Below, one piece after another: positions 52,195 through 60,987 of a DNA stretch of 64,000 bases. The translations under genes were made by a program, and so were the position numbers. The stretch lies in the NCBI GenBank assembly GCA_044360075.1, contig JBIKLA010000002.1, forward strand, positions 124,001-188,000. The letters run 5' to 3'. The notes beneath the pieces were generated by a model, which ran no database searches, had not been told where the DNA came from, and was given only the letters and a program-made list of their open reading frames with translations. The DNA is from OMII01 sp947467385. GTDB lineage: Bacteria > Bdellovibrionota_C > UBA2361 > OMII01. The first letter of the stretch is position 1, and every line of letters starts with the position of its first letter.

Positions 52195-54147
52195 TTACGG
52201 CAGCAGGCGTCGAATTCCGACGGGAAGAGGCGCCCGTTCCCTCTGGTCCCGCAAGCAGGATGCAAGGCCCTCGACTACCTTTGCCCTATTCGGGCCGTAA
52301 AAGTCAGAGCTAAGAATATGGAACACCTCATACCCACACCTCTCCAGCACCCGATCCTGAAGTATGTCGGCCCCCACTGGAGTGCCTCCGTTTGGGCCAA
52401 TGGTACGGTGGTATGAGTGGCCATCACACTCAATCACTACCGGCTTGCTGCGCGTGCGAACGATGAAATCCGTCTCGATGCCGGCTACGAGCCGTCGTGA
52501 GTCGATCTTCTGCGGGGGAACCTGAAGACGTTCGACCAGAATGCGGCGCACGTCCTTTTCGAAGCTTGAGATAGGCCGCTCGGACCTCGTGCTCTCGATC
52601 TCGGCCAACATCGGGAACTTCTCAAGCGGCGATACCGCCCCCGCAACGATCAGTGCCTGGTAATATTGGTGCCACTCTACCGGGCCGCTGCTCTGCATGA
52701 GGTCCTCGCGAGCGCAGCATGACGGAAGGAGATCTGGGGCGGCAATAGCCATGCCCCAGGCAGTTCTCCCCGAGCGCATCAAGCGCGCTGGGTTGCCTTC
52801 GTGGACATGCCGGGCTACCCGCTCGAAGAGCGGCCGGTCAGCGATCGCCACGTTCCCAAAGGACCACACTAAGCCCGACAGGGAAGCCGCGGGAAAGCGG
52901 GGCAATGAGGCTTGAGCAACCTCGGAGATCCGCCCGAATAACTGCTCGTCGCGCCACCGCACGGAGGAATACGCCCAGGCCAGGCATGCCAGCGCTCGCG
53001 GCTCCAGCGACTGCATGTGCGGCATAATCGCCTTCGAGGCCCCTACGAGGAACCGCTCGTCCTGAATTGAAAAGGCCGCGAGTGCCCACACCGCCCTGAC
53101 GACCTGGCTAGGCGTGAGCTCATCGAGACGACCAACAAGCTGCGAGCTGGCCGCCATCACGAGCTCGCGACTAAAGACCTGCGCGCGGGCATAGCTCCCA
53201 AGGATGGACGCCAGGCGCGACGGGACAAGGTTACCCGCCGCCAGGAAGCCGACAACAAAGGGAATCGCCGCATTTAAAAACTGCCTTGTCTCATCAGAGC
53301 GGTTCTCGCCAAGCTCCCGGAGCATGTCGAGCAGCTCCCTTTGGCTAAATTCGCTGGCACGTTTGGCTGCCTCACACGCGACTGCCGCCAGCAGGGGACC
53401 AGGCCGCTGGACACCCGACAGAAAGAGGTGCACCGTGGTGGCGAGCTCTCGCGGACTCATGTCGGGAACGCGAGGAAGAAGCGCTTCTCCAATGCGCGGC
53501 AGGATCTGCGATGGTTCGACCGGCAGGTCAATGAGCATCCCCACCAACTTATGAATGGCATACACCGGCAGCTCGCTGAGACGCGGCAGCATCATCTCAG
53601 CCGCATCAGTAGCGATTACATGGCTCTTGAGGCCGAGGACGTCCAGGCCGTGCAGATGTTCGATCACCTTTTTTGGGCCCAAGAGCCACATCGGGCGCTC
53701 GGACGCCCCGGCCAGCGCCTGGGCACATTCGGGATCCCGCAGCTTCATCGCGCCCAGGGCCTTAACGATATGCACCAGTTCCTGAGCCGAAAATTTCGTG
53801 ACGTGAGACTGGATCAACCCTGCAAGCACATCCCGCGTGCGCTCTTTTGCCGCCTGCAGCCCAGCTTGAGTGGCGCTGACAGCCGACCACCTCGCGGCCA
53901 ACGACACGGCGAAAGATGTTATCACGCGGGGCATCGACTGGGGATCCAGGACCGTCGGTGCAAGAGTGCTGTCTGCCATTCGCAGAAGCAGGGCCAGACG
54001 CTCCTCGCTAAAGAGGGACCGGTCACGGCAAACTCGCGCCAGCAGGGCGCACCGCTCTCGGGCAAGGCTCGGGACCTCAAGCTGCGGCAGCTCGGGCCTG
54101 CCCCTCAGGGGCGAATATGTAAAGCTTTGCTGTGGTTCCGGCATCAT
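52195..54147 (-). CDS. OPR/RAP-like protein with FASTK-type repeats
   Basis: The long N-terminal part contains repeated helical units of the form (S/T)xxxLAxxxWAxAxxxxxDxxL, such as QVVRAVWALAAFSIQDERFL, ALACLAWAYSSVRWRDEQLF and SLSGLVWSFGNVAIADRPLF. These resemble the OPR/FASTK repeats that bind organelle RNA. Residues about 555-625 form a RAP domain (SRRLVAGIETDFIVR, PVVIECDGHSYHR, QDRVLERCGYEVFHI), a PD-(D/E)XK-like fold associated with RNA processing in chloroplasts, mitochondria and apicomplexans. Bacterial proteins of this architecture are rare. The length of 650 residues and a cytosolic location follow from the lack of signals. Confidence 0.75.
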   Translation of the reverse strand: MMPEPQQSFTYSPLRGRPELPQLEVPSLARERCALLARVCRDRSLFSEERLALLLRMADSTLAPTVLDPQSMPRVITSFAVSLAARWSAVSATQAGLQAAKERTRDVLAGLIQSHVTKFSAQELVHIVKALGAMKLRDPECAQALAGASERPMWLLGPKKVIEHLHGLDVLGLKSHVIATDAAEMMLPRLSELPVYAIHKLVGMLIDLPVEPSQILPRIGEALLPRVPDMSPRELATTVHLFLSGVQRPGPLLAAVACEAAKRASEFSQRELLDMLRELGENRSDETRQFLNAAIPFVVGFLAAGNLVPSRLASILGSYARAQVFSRELVMAASSQLVGRLDELTPSQVVRAVWALAAFSIQDERFLVGASKAIMPHMQSLEPRALACLAWAYSSVRWRDEQLFGRISEVAQASLPRFPAASLSGLVWSFGNVAIADRPLFERVARHVHEGNPARLMRSGRTAWGMAIAAPDLLPSCCAREDLMQSSGPVEWHQYYQALIVAGAVSPLEKFPMLAEIESTRSERPISSFEKDVRRILVERLQVPPQKIDSRRLVAGIETDFIVRTRSKPVVIECDGHSYHRTIGPNGGTPVGADILQDRVLERCGYEVFHILSSDFYGPNRAKVVEGLASCLRDQRERAPLPVGIRRLLP

Positions 54148-54267
54148 GAAAGGATTCCAGATTTGCCCACCCTAGTCAAAAAAGATGCGGTCCAAATGAG
54201 AGCTAAAAGAGCCGTCTTTTCGGGCTTCTATACATGCGGAATGCTAAGAGCCAGAAAGCAATAGCCT

Positions 54268-55035
54268 CTACGCGGCAACGAGCACGACGATCAGCTCCTT
54301 GGGCCCATGTGCACCAAGAACCAGGATACGCTCGATGTCCCCTGTCCTGCTCGGTCCCGTGATGAATGAGAGCATGCTCGGCAACCGTCCTGAGTGGCCA
54401 TTGCGCGCCTGAGCGATTGCGTCACTTAACGTCGCAGTGAGCTGTTCTGCCATAGCAACGACGATGTGCACATGCGGCAAGATAGAGAGAGCTCGCCCAC
54501 CGCACGTGACGCTTGAGACCACAACAGAACCCGTCTGCGCCACGAGCGCCTCACACAGGGTGATTCCGGCGTCACACTGCTCAAGCACCCGCTTGTCAAA
54601 GGCCTTGTCGCTATCCTGCACCGAGTCAACACAGTACCGCTCGCATGGAATCGCTTGTGCAAGCTCACCCTCCATCGAGCCCAGGTGGCAGGCCACCCGC
54701 TTCCAGCCGCGCTCAGTAATGAGAGATCGCAAGAGGCTACCCGCCCTCTTCATGTCATCAACCCGATGCACAACTGTCCGCAGCTTCTCGGAGTTCTCAA
54801 TAAAGATACGCAAGCTCTCCTCGCGTGTTGCGCCACCGTCCGGCAGCCACGGGCGAGCAGCGTCACTCGGCAGGATCGGAAGCGAGCTACGCTTCGGCTC
54901 AGCGCCGTGGTCGTCTGTGCCTGCTGCCGCCTTGATATGGGGCAGCGGTGCCGGCTGCCGCAACGCCTCTGACACGCGCGCAAGGATCGCACTGCGGGCG
55001 GCCTCTTGCTTCTGCAGAATATCGCTCAGTGTCAT
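54268..55035 (-). CDS. lutC: LutC-like lactate utilisation protein
   Basis: LUD-domain protein with the family core (VAQTGSVVVSSVTCGGRALS ... LPHVHIVV) and the C-terminal SFITGPSRTGDIERILVLGAHGP, as in LutC/YkgG. With LutA and LutB it forms the L-lactate oxidation enzyme. AGGAGG sits before the ATG at 55035, which overlaps the lutB stop by four bases. The longer frame to 55065 is not used. Confidence 0.85.
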   Translation of the reverse strand: MTLSDILQKQEAARSAILARVSEALRQPAPLPHIKAAAGTDDHGAEPKRSSLPILPSDAARPWLPDGGATREESLRIFIENSEKLRTVVHRVDDMKRAGSLLRSLITERGWKRVACHLGSMEGELAQAIPCERYCVDSVQDSDKAFDKRVLEQCDAGITLCEALVAQTGSVVVSSVTCGGRALSILPHVHIVVAMAEQLTATLSDAIAQARNGHSGRLPSMLSFITGPSRTGDIERILVLGAHGPKELIVVLVAA

Positions 55036-56453
55036 GCCTCGCCTCCTGAGCGCCCCTGCCACCACGAGCGAAAGCTTTCGCGTGGAGCAGCCGGGAGATC
55101 CCGGCTGGCGAGCCAGTCCCGCAGGAGCGGAAGCCGCAGCCTCTTGAGAAGGCTAAGTGTCCTGCGAAACATGAATCCCCCCGCGGCAAACGCCCACGGT
55201 CGCTTCACCACGCCTGCAAACAGCGAATGCCCCGTCTTCTCGGCCCAGTGCGGGTTCGTCCGCGCGGCGTTGCGGCGGTTCTGCAAAAGGTGGTGGTGAA
55301 TATCGATCCGCACCGGGCAGGCATCTGAGCACGCGCCACACAGGGAGCTTGCACCTGAGAGGTGGTTCCACTCAGCCAAGCCCCGCAGATGCGGCGTAAT
55401 GACCGATCCGATCGGCCCCTGATATGTCGTGCCGTAGGTAAATCCACCCACGTTCTTGAAGATCGGGCACACGTTGAGGCACGCACCACAGCGGATGCAC
55501 TGCAGTGCATCACGCTGCTCGGCATCGGCCAGCAGCGCAGTCCGCCCATTATCGAGAAGTACCAGGTGCATCTCCTGTGGGCCGTCCGCTTCGCCCTCCC
55601 GCCGAGGCCCGGCATAGAGCGTGTTGTAGCAGGTCATCGACTGGCCCGCGCCCGCGGTTGCAAGCATCGGAAGCAGCACAGCGAGGTCATCCAGCCGCTC
55701 GACGACTTTCTCTATGCCAGCGAGAGCGATATGCACGCGGGGCAGCGCAACGGTGAGCCGGGCGTTGCCCTCGTTTTCGGTGATAGAGATCTGCCCAGTC
55801 TCGGCGATAAGGAAGTTTGCGCCGCTAATACCGACGTCTGCCTCAACGTAGAGCTGCCGAAGATGCCGCCGGGCAATCATCGTGAGCTCCTCCGGGCTGT
55901 CAGTGGAAGCTGAGCCAAGGGCATCGCTAAAAAGCTTGCTAATTTCGTCGCGGCGAACGTGCATGCACGGAAAGACGAAATGATATGGCGGCTCACCGCG
56001 CAGCTGCTGGATAAACTCCCCGAGATCGCTCTCGACGACGCTGTAGCCCTCCTGCTCAAGCGCGCTGTTGAGGTGAATCTCCTCAGTTGTCATGCACTTG
56101 CTCTTGATGATCGACTTCGCGCCAGCTTGCGCGACAAGCCCAAGCACGATGTGGCGCGCCTCCTCAGCTGTTCGGGCCCAATAGATCTTCCCGCCATGCG
56201 CCTCAAAGTTCTTCGCGAACTGCGGCAGGAGCCGATCGAGCTGGTTGACTGCCGACCACTTTGCAAGGCTTGCGGCATCACGCGCATGCTCCCAGCTGCG
56301 ATAGCGGGACATCTGGATGTCGCGGTTGGTGTAGTATCCCCCAAGTGCCTTGCGTACAAAGCTGCGGTGCCCGGTGTCGCGCACGTGGCGCGATGCGTCC
56401 TCTAGGAACTGCTCCTTCGCAGTTGCAAGCGGCCCCTCACCCCTCGCACTCAT
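55032..56453 (-). CDS. lutB: LutB-like iron-sulfur lactate oxidation protein
   Basis: The N-terminal LUD domain is followed by two 4Fe-4S motifs: CIRCGACLNVCP near residue 330, and CGACSDACPVRID near 382. The conserved IHHHLLQNRR stretch follows. It passes electrons from lactate with its partners LutA and LutC. It overlaps both neighbours by four bases, confirming a single lutABC transcript. Confidence 0.92.
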   Translation of the reverse strand: MSARGEGPLATAKEQFLEDASRHVRDTGHRSFVRKALGGYYTNRDIQMSRYRSWEHARDAASLAKWSAVNQLDRLLPQFAKNFEAHGGKIYWARTAEEARHIVLGLVAQAGAKSIIKSKCMTTEEIHLNSALEQEGYSVVESDLGEFIQQLRGEPPYHFVFPCMHVRRDEISKLFSDALGSASTDSPEELTMIARRHLRQLYVEADVGISGANFLIAETGQISITENEGNARLTVALPRVHIALAGIEKVVERLDDLAVLLPMLATAGAGQSMTCYNTLYAGPRREGEADGPQEMHLVLLDNGRTALLADAEQRDALQCIRCGACLNVCPIFKNVGGFTYGTTYQGPIGSVITPHLRGLAEWNHLSGASSLCGACSDACPVRIDIHHHLLQNRRNAARTNPHWAEKTGHSLFAGVVKRPWAFAAGGFMFRRTLSLLKRLRLPLLRDWLASRDLPAAPRESFRSWWQGRSGGEA

Positions 56454-57172
56454 GCAACGTCTCCCGCAAGGATCTCTGCCACGTGCACGAAGCGCGCCTT
56501 GTTGCCGTGGCGAGCCATCCAGCCCGCAAGCTGGAGCTGACAGCTCGGATCACTTGATGCCACATAGGCACAATCGGTCCGTGCAAGCGATTCGCACTTC
56601 ACCTCCGCCATCGCCGTCGAGACCATCGGGAACTTGACGCTAAATAGCCCTCCGAATCCGCAGCAGCTCTCTGGCTCATCGCACTCCACAAGCTCAAGAT
56701 CCTTCACGGCGCGGAGCAGCTGCCGTGGCTGCTCCTTGAGGCGCAGCTCGCGCAGGCCGTGGCACCCATCATGGTAGGTCACGCGATGCGGGAAGTGGGC
56801 TCCAACATCGGTCACCCCCAGCTTCGTCACCAAAAACTCGCTAAACTCAAAGGTGCGGGCGCCAAGCTCGCGCGCCGCCCTCTCGTGCGGGGTTCCCGCA
56901 AGAATCTTGGGGTAAAAGGTCCGCATCATCGCAACGCACGAGCCGCTCGGCCCAACAACCGCCTCTGCCCCCTCAAAAACCGACAGCGCCCGAATCGCCA
57001 TCTCTCGCGCCTCGTCCCAGTAGCCAGAGTTGAAGCTGGGCTGCCCGCAGCAGGTCTGCGCCGCACGAAACGAGACCGTGTGCCCGAGGCGCTCAAGAAC
57101 CGTGGCCACGCTCTTGCCCACCTGAGGCGTCATTTGGTCCACAAAGCACGGTATAAAGAGCTCGACCTTCAT
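56450..57172 (-). CDS. lutA: LutA-like CCG-domain Fe-S protein
   Basis: Two CCG-type motifs are present: CCGQPSFNSGYWDEA and CCGFGGLFSVKFP. They bind a cubane cluster in the LutA/GlcF/HdrB family. The length of 240 residues is standard. It is the first gene of lutABC, which oxidises L-lactate to pyruvate without LldD. Confidence 0.92.
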   Translation of the reverse strand: MKVELFIPCFVDQMTPQVGKSVATVLERLGHTVSFRAAQTCCGQPSFNSGYWDEAREMAIRALSVFEGAEAVVGPSGSCVAMMRTFYPKILAGTPHERAARELGARTFEFSEFLVTKLGVTDVGAHFPHRVTYHDGCHGLRELRLKEQPRQLLRAVKDLELVECDEPESCCGFGGLFSVKFPMVSTAMAEVKCESLARTDCAYVASSDPSCQLQLAGWMARHGNKARFVHVAEILAGDVA

Positions 57173-57345
57173 CGCGCGGGAAGGCTACCACAGCCCCCCG
57201 GATTGTTGAACCTGAAGATGCGCTTGCCATGCACCGTGTGCACGCCGGCAAAAAGGTGTTGCGGCCAGCGAGGCTCCGGTCAAAGATGATGCCGTTACGA
57301 CGGCTTAGCACTACCGCTACCCCCAGCGGCTCAGGAGATTCCGCG

Positions 57346-57633
57346 ATGAAAATGCTTCTGTACCTCCTTGTGTCAGCAACCATGCTCTCGGGCTGCCTCT
57401 ACTCGAACACCCGCTTCCCTCTCGATGACGATCTTTGGCAGACCGAGCTTGGAAGCAAGGTCGGCGTCGCTTCGAGCTACTCAGTGGCGTGGCTCGTAGC
57501 GTGGGGAGACGCAGGAACAAAGAAAGCTGCGGAGAACGGGGGCATTACGGTCGTCAACCACATGGATATCGGAATTGAGAGCTACGTCTTCGGCCTCTAC
57601 ATGCGCCGGGACACCATCGTGTACGGCGACTAG
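57346..57633 (+). CDS. TRL-like small lipoprotein
   Basis: A signal ends in LSGC. The mature domain reads LGSKVGVASSY and WGDAGTKKAAENGGITVVNHMDIG, then DTIVYGD. This is the pattern of the TRL (PF13146) family of small envelope lipoproteins, whose function is unknown. AGGAG lies about eight bases before the ATG. A second TRL-like gene follows 16 bases later. Confidence 0.75.
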   Translation: MKMLLYLLVSATMLSGCLYSNTRFPLDDDLWQTELGSKVGVASSYSVAWLVAWGDAGTKKAAENGGITVVNHMDIGIESYVFGLYMRRDTIVYGD

Positions 57634-57649
57634 CTCTGCAAGGCCCGCC

Positions 57650-58039
57650 ATGAAGCGACTCGCCGCCATCCTCGCCCTTGCAAGTTGCGCTGTCATGCAA
57701 GCGGGATGTTTGCCTGGTCTGCTCTACACCGACACCACTCAGCCTTTCTGCACAAACCTGCGCGGCACACCGCTGGGGAGCAAGTCCGGTGAGGGCAGCT
57801 CCAAGAAGGTTGAGATCCCCACAACCCGCATCGATCTCTCTGCCGAGTGGGACTCGCGCGCCATTGGCGACATCGCAAAGCAGCAAGGCATAGAGACGAT
57901 CCGCGGCTGCGACTCAAGGCGCCAGTCCTACGTGCTAGGCATCTGGCGCGAGGACTCGATTATTGTCTACGGAGACGAGGCGAAAGCGCCTCCAGGGAAA
58001 GCCCCCCAGCCCGGCATCTCATCCGACAAGAACCCTTAG
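57650..58039 (+). CDS. Second TRL-like small lipoprotein
   Basis: The lipobox is MQAGC. The mature part keeps the TRL arrangement (LGSKSGEGSSKK, DSRAIGDIAKQQGIETIRGCD, SIIVYGDE) but has an insertion with two additional Cys residues. It is paired with the preceding gene, probably as a tandem duplication. Confidence 0.7.
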   Translation: MKRLAAILALASCAVMQAGCLPGLLYTDTTQPFCTNLRGTPLGSKSGEGSSKKVEIPTTRIDLSAEWDSRAIGDIAKQQGIETIRGCDSRRQSYVLGIWREDSIIVYGDEAKAPPGKAPQPGISSDKNP

Positions 58040-58661
58040 GGAGGCTGAGCCCTGCTGTCTTTCTGGCCGGGGCGAGCTGCCGTCAAGCGTCAAGCGCGGC
58101 TTGATATCGCAGCGCCAGATGCCGCCAAGGAGGCTCGCCACGCTGATGGCACTTACCGCGACCCCAAAACACGAGCCGCTTTTGAAGCATGTGGTAGGGG
58201 AGCATGAGGCTGCTGCCGGCGGCATAGCAGGCGCGTGTCGCCCAACTAAAGCGCTTTGTGAAAGCCTCGGGGGCAGTCTCAGCTAATGCTGGGCTCGGAG
58301 CAGGTTCTGGCGGCGTGCCTCTCGCCCCCCCTGCCCCGTCCCTCGCGGAGCGCTCATGAGATCGCTCGTGCCTCCGATATGAGCTTTCAAACGCAACTGC
58401 GTTAGACAATTCATGCCATTCAGGCGTGCCACCGGCCGCCCGATCGCCAACGCCGAGCCACGCACAACACCTATGCCGCAGGCTCATGAGGCGTCCGAGG
58501 GCGAAAGCGAGGCGCCTTCAGAACAGCCCCGTGGGGCAAGCGCTTATGGGAGGCCCAACCCGTCCCTCAATGGGCGCAAAATACCCGTCTCCCACTGGCT
58601 CATCGCGACCGTACCCCGATATACTCGCCGGAATAAAACGTGTGATTTCTGGAGCGTCCCC
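58040..58661. other. Gap with no supported gene
   Basis: A minus-strand frame at 58083-58487 (134 codons) has no homology I can recognise, is Arg/Pro-rich at its start and lacks a ribosome binding site. I see no RNA gene or terminator of note. The stretch directly before 58662 carries the ribosome binding site of the next gene (GGAG at 58651-58654). Confidence 0.4.
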
Positions 58662-59198
58662 ATGGAACCCCTAGATACCCTCGCAGGTGCAGAATGGGCC
58701 CAAGGCTTTTACCTCGGATGGTTTGTCCGAGAGGTGGTTATTGGGCTCGTGTTCGCGACCCTCATGGTGTGGTTTCACGGCGTCATGCTTGGGCGGATTC
58801 ACATCCGCTACACGCTCAAAAACAAGCGTAGCCTCAAGATCGGCCACATTAACCGCGTGTTTATTCGATTTTACGTATCGATATTCCTGATACTGCTCGT
58901 TCATTTTGCCGAGATCGTCCTTGGAGCCGCCTCGTTTCTCATCTTTGGTGTCGAGAAGACACTCATTCGCGCGCTTATAATGGCTGGGAGCACCTACACC
59001 ACTGTCGGCTTTGCGAGCGACGCCATGCCGGCCGGATGGAAGCTCTACCCCCTCTTCTTGGCGATCACGGGGCTCTTCAACTTTGCGTGGAGCACCGGCG
59101 TCATGATGAACATGACTAACCAATACCGGACGGCGATGCTCAGGAAGCTTCACATGGACGCGCTGCCGGAACTCGGTGCCACCTCCGACACGGACTGA
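58662..59198 (+). CDS. Channel-like membrane protein (two-pore-helix potassium-channel fold)
   Basis: Three membrane segments are visible (VVIGLVFATLMVWFHGVML, FIRFYVSIFLILLVHFAEIV, and LYPLFLAITGLFNFAWSTGVM). A re-entrant pore stretch with TYTTVGFASD resembles the potassium selectivity filter T-V-G-Y/F-G. The final filter Gly is replaced by Ala, so selectivity is uncertain. The ATG at 58662 is seven bases after GGAG; a longer frame from 58413 adds a Pro-rich extension without support. Confidence 0.7.
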   Translation: MEPLDTLAGAEWAQGFYLGWFVREVVIGLVFATLMVWFHGVMLGRIHIRYTLKNKRSLKIGHINRVFIRFYVSIFLILLVHFAEIVLGAASFLIFGVEKTLIRALIMAGSTYTTVGFASDAMPAGWKLYPLFLAITGLFNFAWSTGVMMNMTNQYRTAMLRKLHMDALPELGATSDTD

Positions 59199-59424
59199 AG
59201 CCCCCAACAGCCGGGATTCAATCCCTTTCGCCCCGTCAAAAACCTTCGCAGTCAAGTCTAAAGAGGCTTTTTTCCAGCCCTAGGGCATGGTATTTGTCAG
59301 TCGCTTAGGGAGCGCATGCGGCGCCGCCCTGGGCGGCTAAACCTTTTCGTAATCCCGCCTAGAGCTATTGCACTACGGGGCATGATGCGGTTCTGCACGT
59401 CGAATGTTTAAGAGGATACATCGT

Positions 59425-59811
59425 ATGAAGCGTTTCTTTCTCCTTCCATTAGCAGCGTTCCTCTCGGCTCTCGCCTCAGAGGCGATGGCAGATGCTGGAG
59501 TTTCAATCACCTTCAACAACAAGTCGCAGTACGACATTGCTGAGATCAACCTGAGCCCGGTCAAGCAGCAGGACTGGGGCGACAATCAGCTTACGGAAGC
59601 CCTCAAGGCGGGAGCATCATTCACCCTCAACTCAATCCCAGCCAACAAGTACGACGTCCAGTTTGTCGATGAGGACGACGACAAGTGCGTTGTCTCGGAT
59701 GTGAAGATTGCGGCAAACGAGACGGTCGACATCACTGACGCTGACCTCGTTGGCTGCCAGGCACAGACCGAAAAGGACATCGATGAGGAGGATGAGGGAG
59801 ACATGGAGTAA
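59425..59811 (+). CDS. Secreted small protein with acidic C-terminus
   Basis: MKRFFLLPLAAFLSALASEAMA is a cleavable Sec signal. The mature beta-rich domain (GVSITFNNKSQYDIAEINLSP, QDWGDNQLTEALKAGASF, YDVQFVDEDDDKCVV) resembles a widespread family of small periplasmic beta-sandwich proteins of unknown role. The tail is highly acidic (EEDEGDME). AGAGGA lies nine bases before the ATG. A strong terminator follows. Confidence 0.65.
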   Translation: MKRFFLLPLAAFLSALASEAMADAGVSITFNNKSQYDIAEINLSPVKQQDWGDNQLTEALKAGASFTLNSIPANKYDVQFVDEDDDKCVVSDVKIAANETVDITDADLVGCQAQTEKDIDEEDEGDME

Positions 59812-59837
59812 TTACTCCCTCTCAGCTTATTTTCAGG

Positions 59838-59871
59838 GGGCGGGCGCCGGACAGGCTCCCGCCCTTTTTTT
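59838..59871. terminator. Intrinsic terminator, probably bidirectional
   Basis: GGGCGGG (59838-59844) pairs with CCCGCCC (59858-59864), followed on the plus strand by seven Ts. It lies between convergent genes. Confidence 0.8.
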
Positions 59872-59872
59872 G

Positions 59873-60640
59873 TCACGGGCTGGCCGCTCCAGTATCCTGC
59901 CCTCCCCGGCCGATCTCTCCGGGGCGCTCCTGCCGAGCCCGCTCTCTGCCAACGAGCTCATCAAGGATCTCTATCTGTATCTGCTGAATCTCAACAAGCC
60001 GCTCCCACTGGTGCTTCAGCAGGTGATCCATCTTCTCATGCAGGTGGCGGATCTCAAGCTCAGCCTTGAGGTTAATCCTGTAGTCGTACTCTGAGCGCAG
60101 GCGATCCTTTGCCTCCTGCCGATTCTGGCTCATCATGATCACTGGCGCCTGGAGGGCTGCAAGGCACGACAAGACAAGGTTTAAGAGGATAAACGGATAT
60201 GGGTCAAAGACCCCAGTAAGCAGAAATGCCGAGTTGATAACAATCCAGCACGCCAGCACAAAGCCAAAGAGCAGGATAAACCTCCAGCTCCCCCCAAATG
60301 TAGCGATGCGGTCCGACAGCCGCTCTCCGAACGTAAGCGCGTCCCTATTTTCGGTTGATAAGTGCTCGCTAATGAGCTCGTGGTCGGTCAGGGCTGCGAG
60401 CACGTCCTTCTCAAGCGTCGAGAGCTCTCCTCTCTCGTCCTGCAAAAGCCCTTCGACGTGCCGGGCCCGAAAGAAGTTCACATGGTGTGCGCAGAGGTAG
60501 TCTCCGTCGGCCATGTCAGGGCGCACCTTCAGAACCTCCGCTGCAACGTTCGGCCGAATCGCCCCAAACGGCGTAAGCTCAGATGCGCCTTCTCCGGTGC
60601 CGCACACTGCACACCGCTGTATCGAAGACCCCTTATCCAT
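59873..60640 (-). CDS. DUF1003 membrane protein
   Basis: A C-x-x-C metal-like pair (RCAVCGTGEG) begins the protein. The DUF1003 core follows: DRIATFGGSWRFILLFG, LACWIVINSAFLL, DPYPFILLNLVLSCLAALQAP and MMSQNRQEAKDR. Two transmembrane helices are predicted and the C-terminal part is a charged coiled coil. The function of the family is unknown. The ATG at 60640 has AGAGG at the right distance; frames from 60664 or 60847 are possible. Confidence 0.82.
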   Translation of the reverse strand: MDKGSSIQRCAVCGTGEGASELTPFGAIRPNVAAEVLKVRPDMADGDYLCAHHVNFFRARHVEGLLQDERGELSTLEKDVLAALTDHELISEHLSTENRDALTFGERLSDRIATFGGSWRFILLFGFVLACWIVINSAFLLTGVFDPYPFILLNLVLSCLAALQAPVIMMSQNRQEAKDRLRSEYDYRINLKAELEIRHLHEKMDHLLKHQWERLVEIQQIQIEILDELVGRERARQERPGEIGRGGQDTGAASP

Positions 60641-60987
60641 CACACCTGCCTCTATCATGCTCATGCCAGCGAAAAGGATATCCCTTCCCGGCCGCTGCAC
60701 AACGAGAATAATCACGGCACCCTTCGGGCAGAGCCCCGCAACGTTACGGATTCTCTGCGACCTGCGTTGGATCACGCCGCGCTCCCTGCCTTCTGCGCTT
60801 TTCTCTGCGAGTATCTCGTAGGCAGGCCGCTCGCAAAAAGTATCCACCAGGTGGCACGCTCTTACCGCCTTGTAAAAAGCTTCTTAGGTAAGGCCTATAC
60901 AGCACTCCTAATCCTCGCAGTGGATCGCTTCTTGCCCCTATAAAGATACGTTTCCGGGATCTTCCCGGGGCCGGCGACGGGTTGTGT
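60641..60987. other. Intergenic gap with small hairpins
   Basis: This divergent region should hold promoters for the DUF1003 gene and the protease gene. TATAAA at 60940-60945 is a possible -10 for the protease. CCGGGA-TCT-TCCCGG at 60954-60968 is a perfect 6-bp hairpin in its 5' leader. No gene is seen. Confidence 0.4.

Noticed and set aside
58083..58487. Minus-strand frame of 134 codons
   Set aside because: Arg/Pro-rich start, no domain, no start signal and no neighbour relation; likely chance in high-GC sequence.
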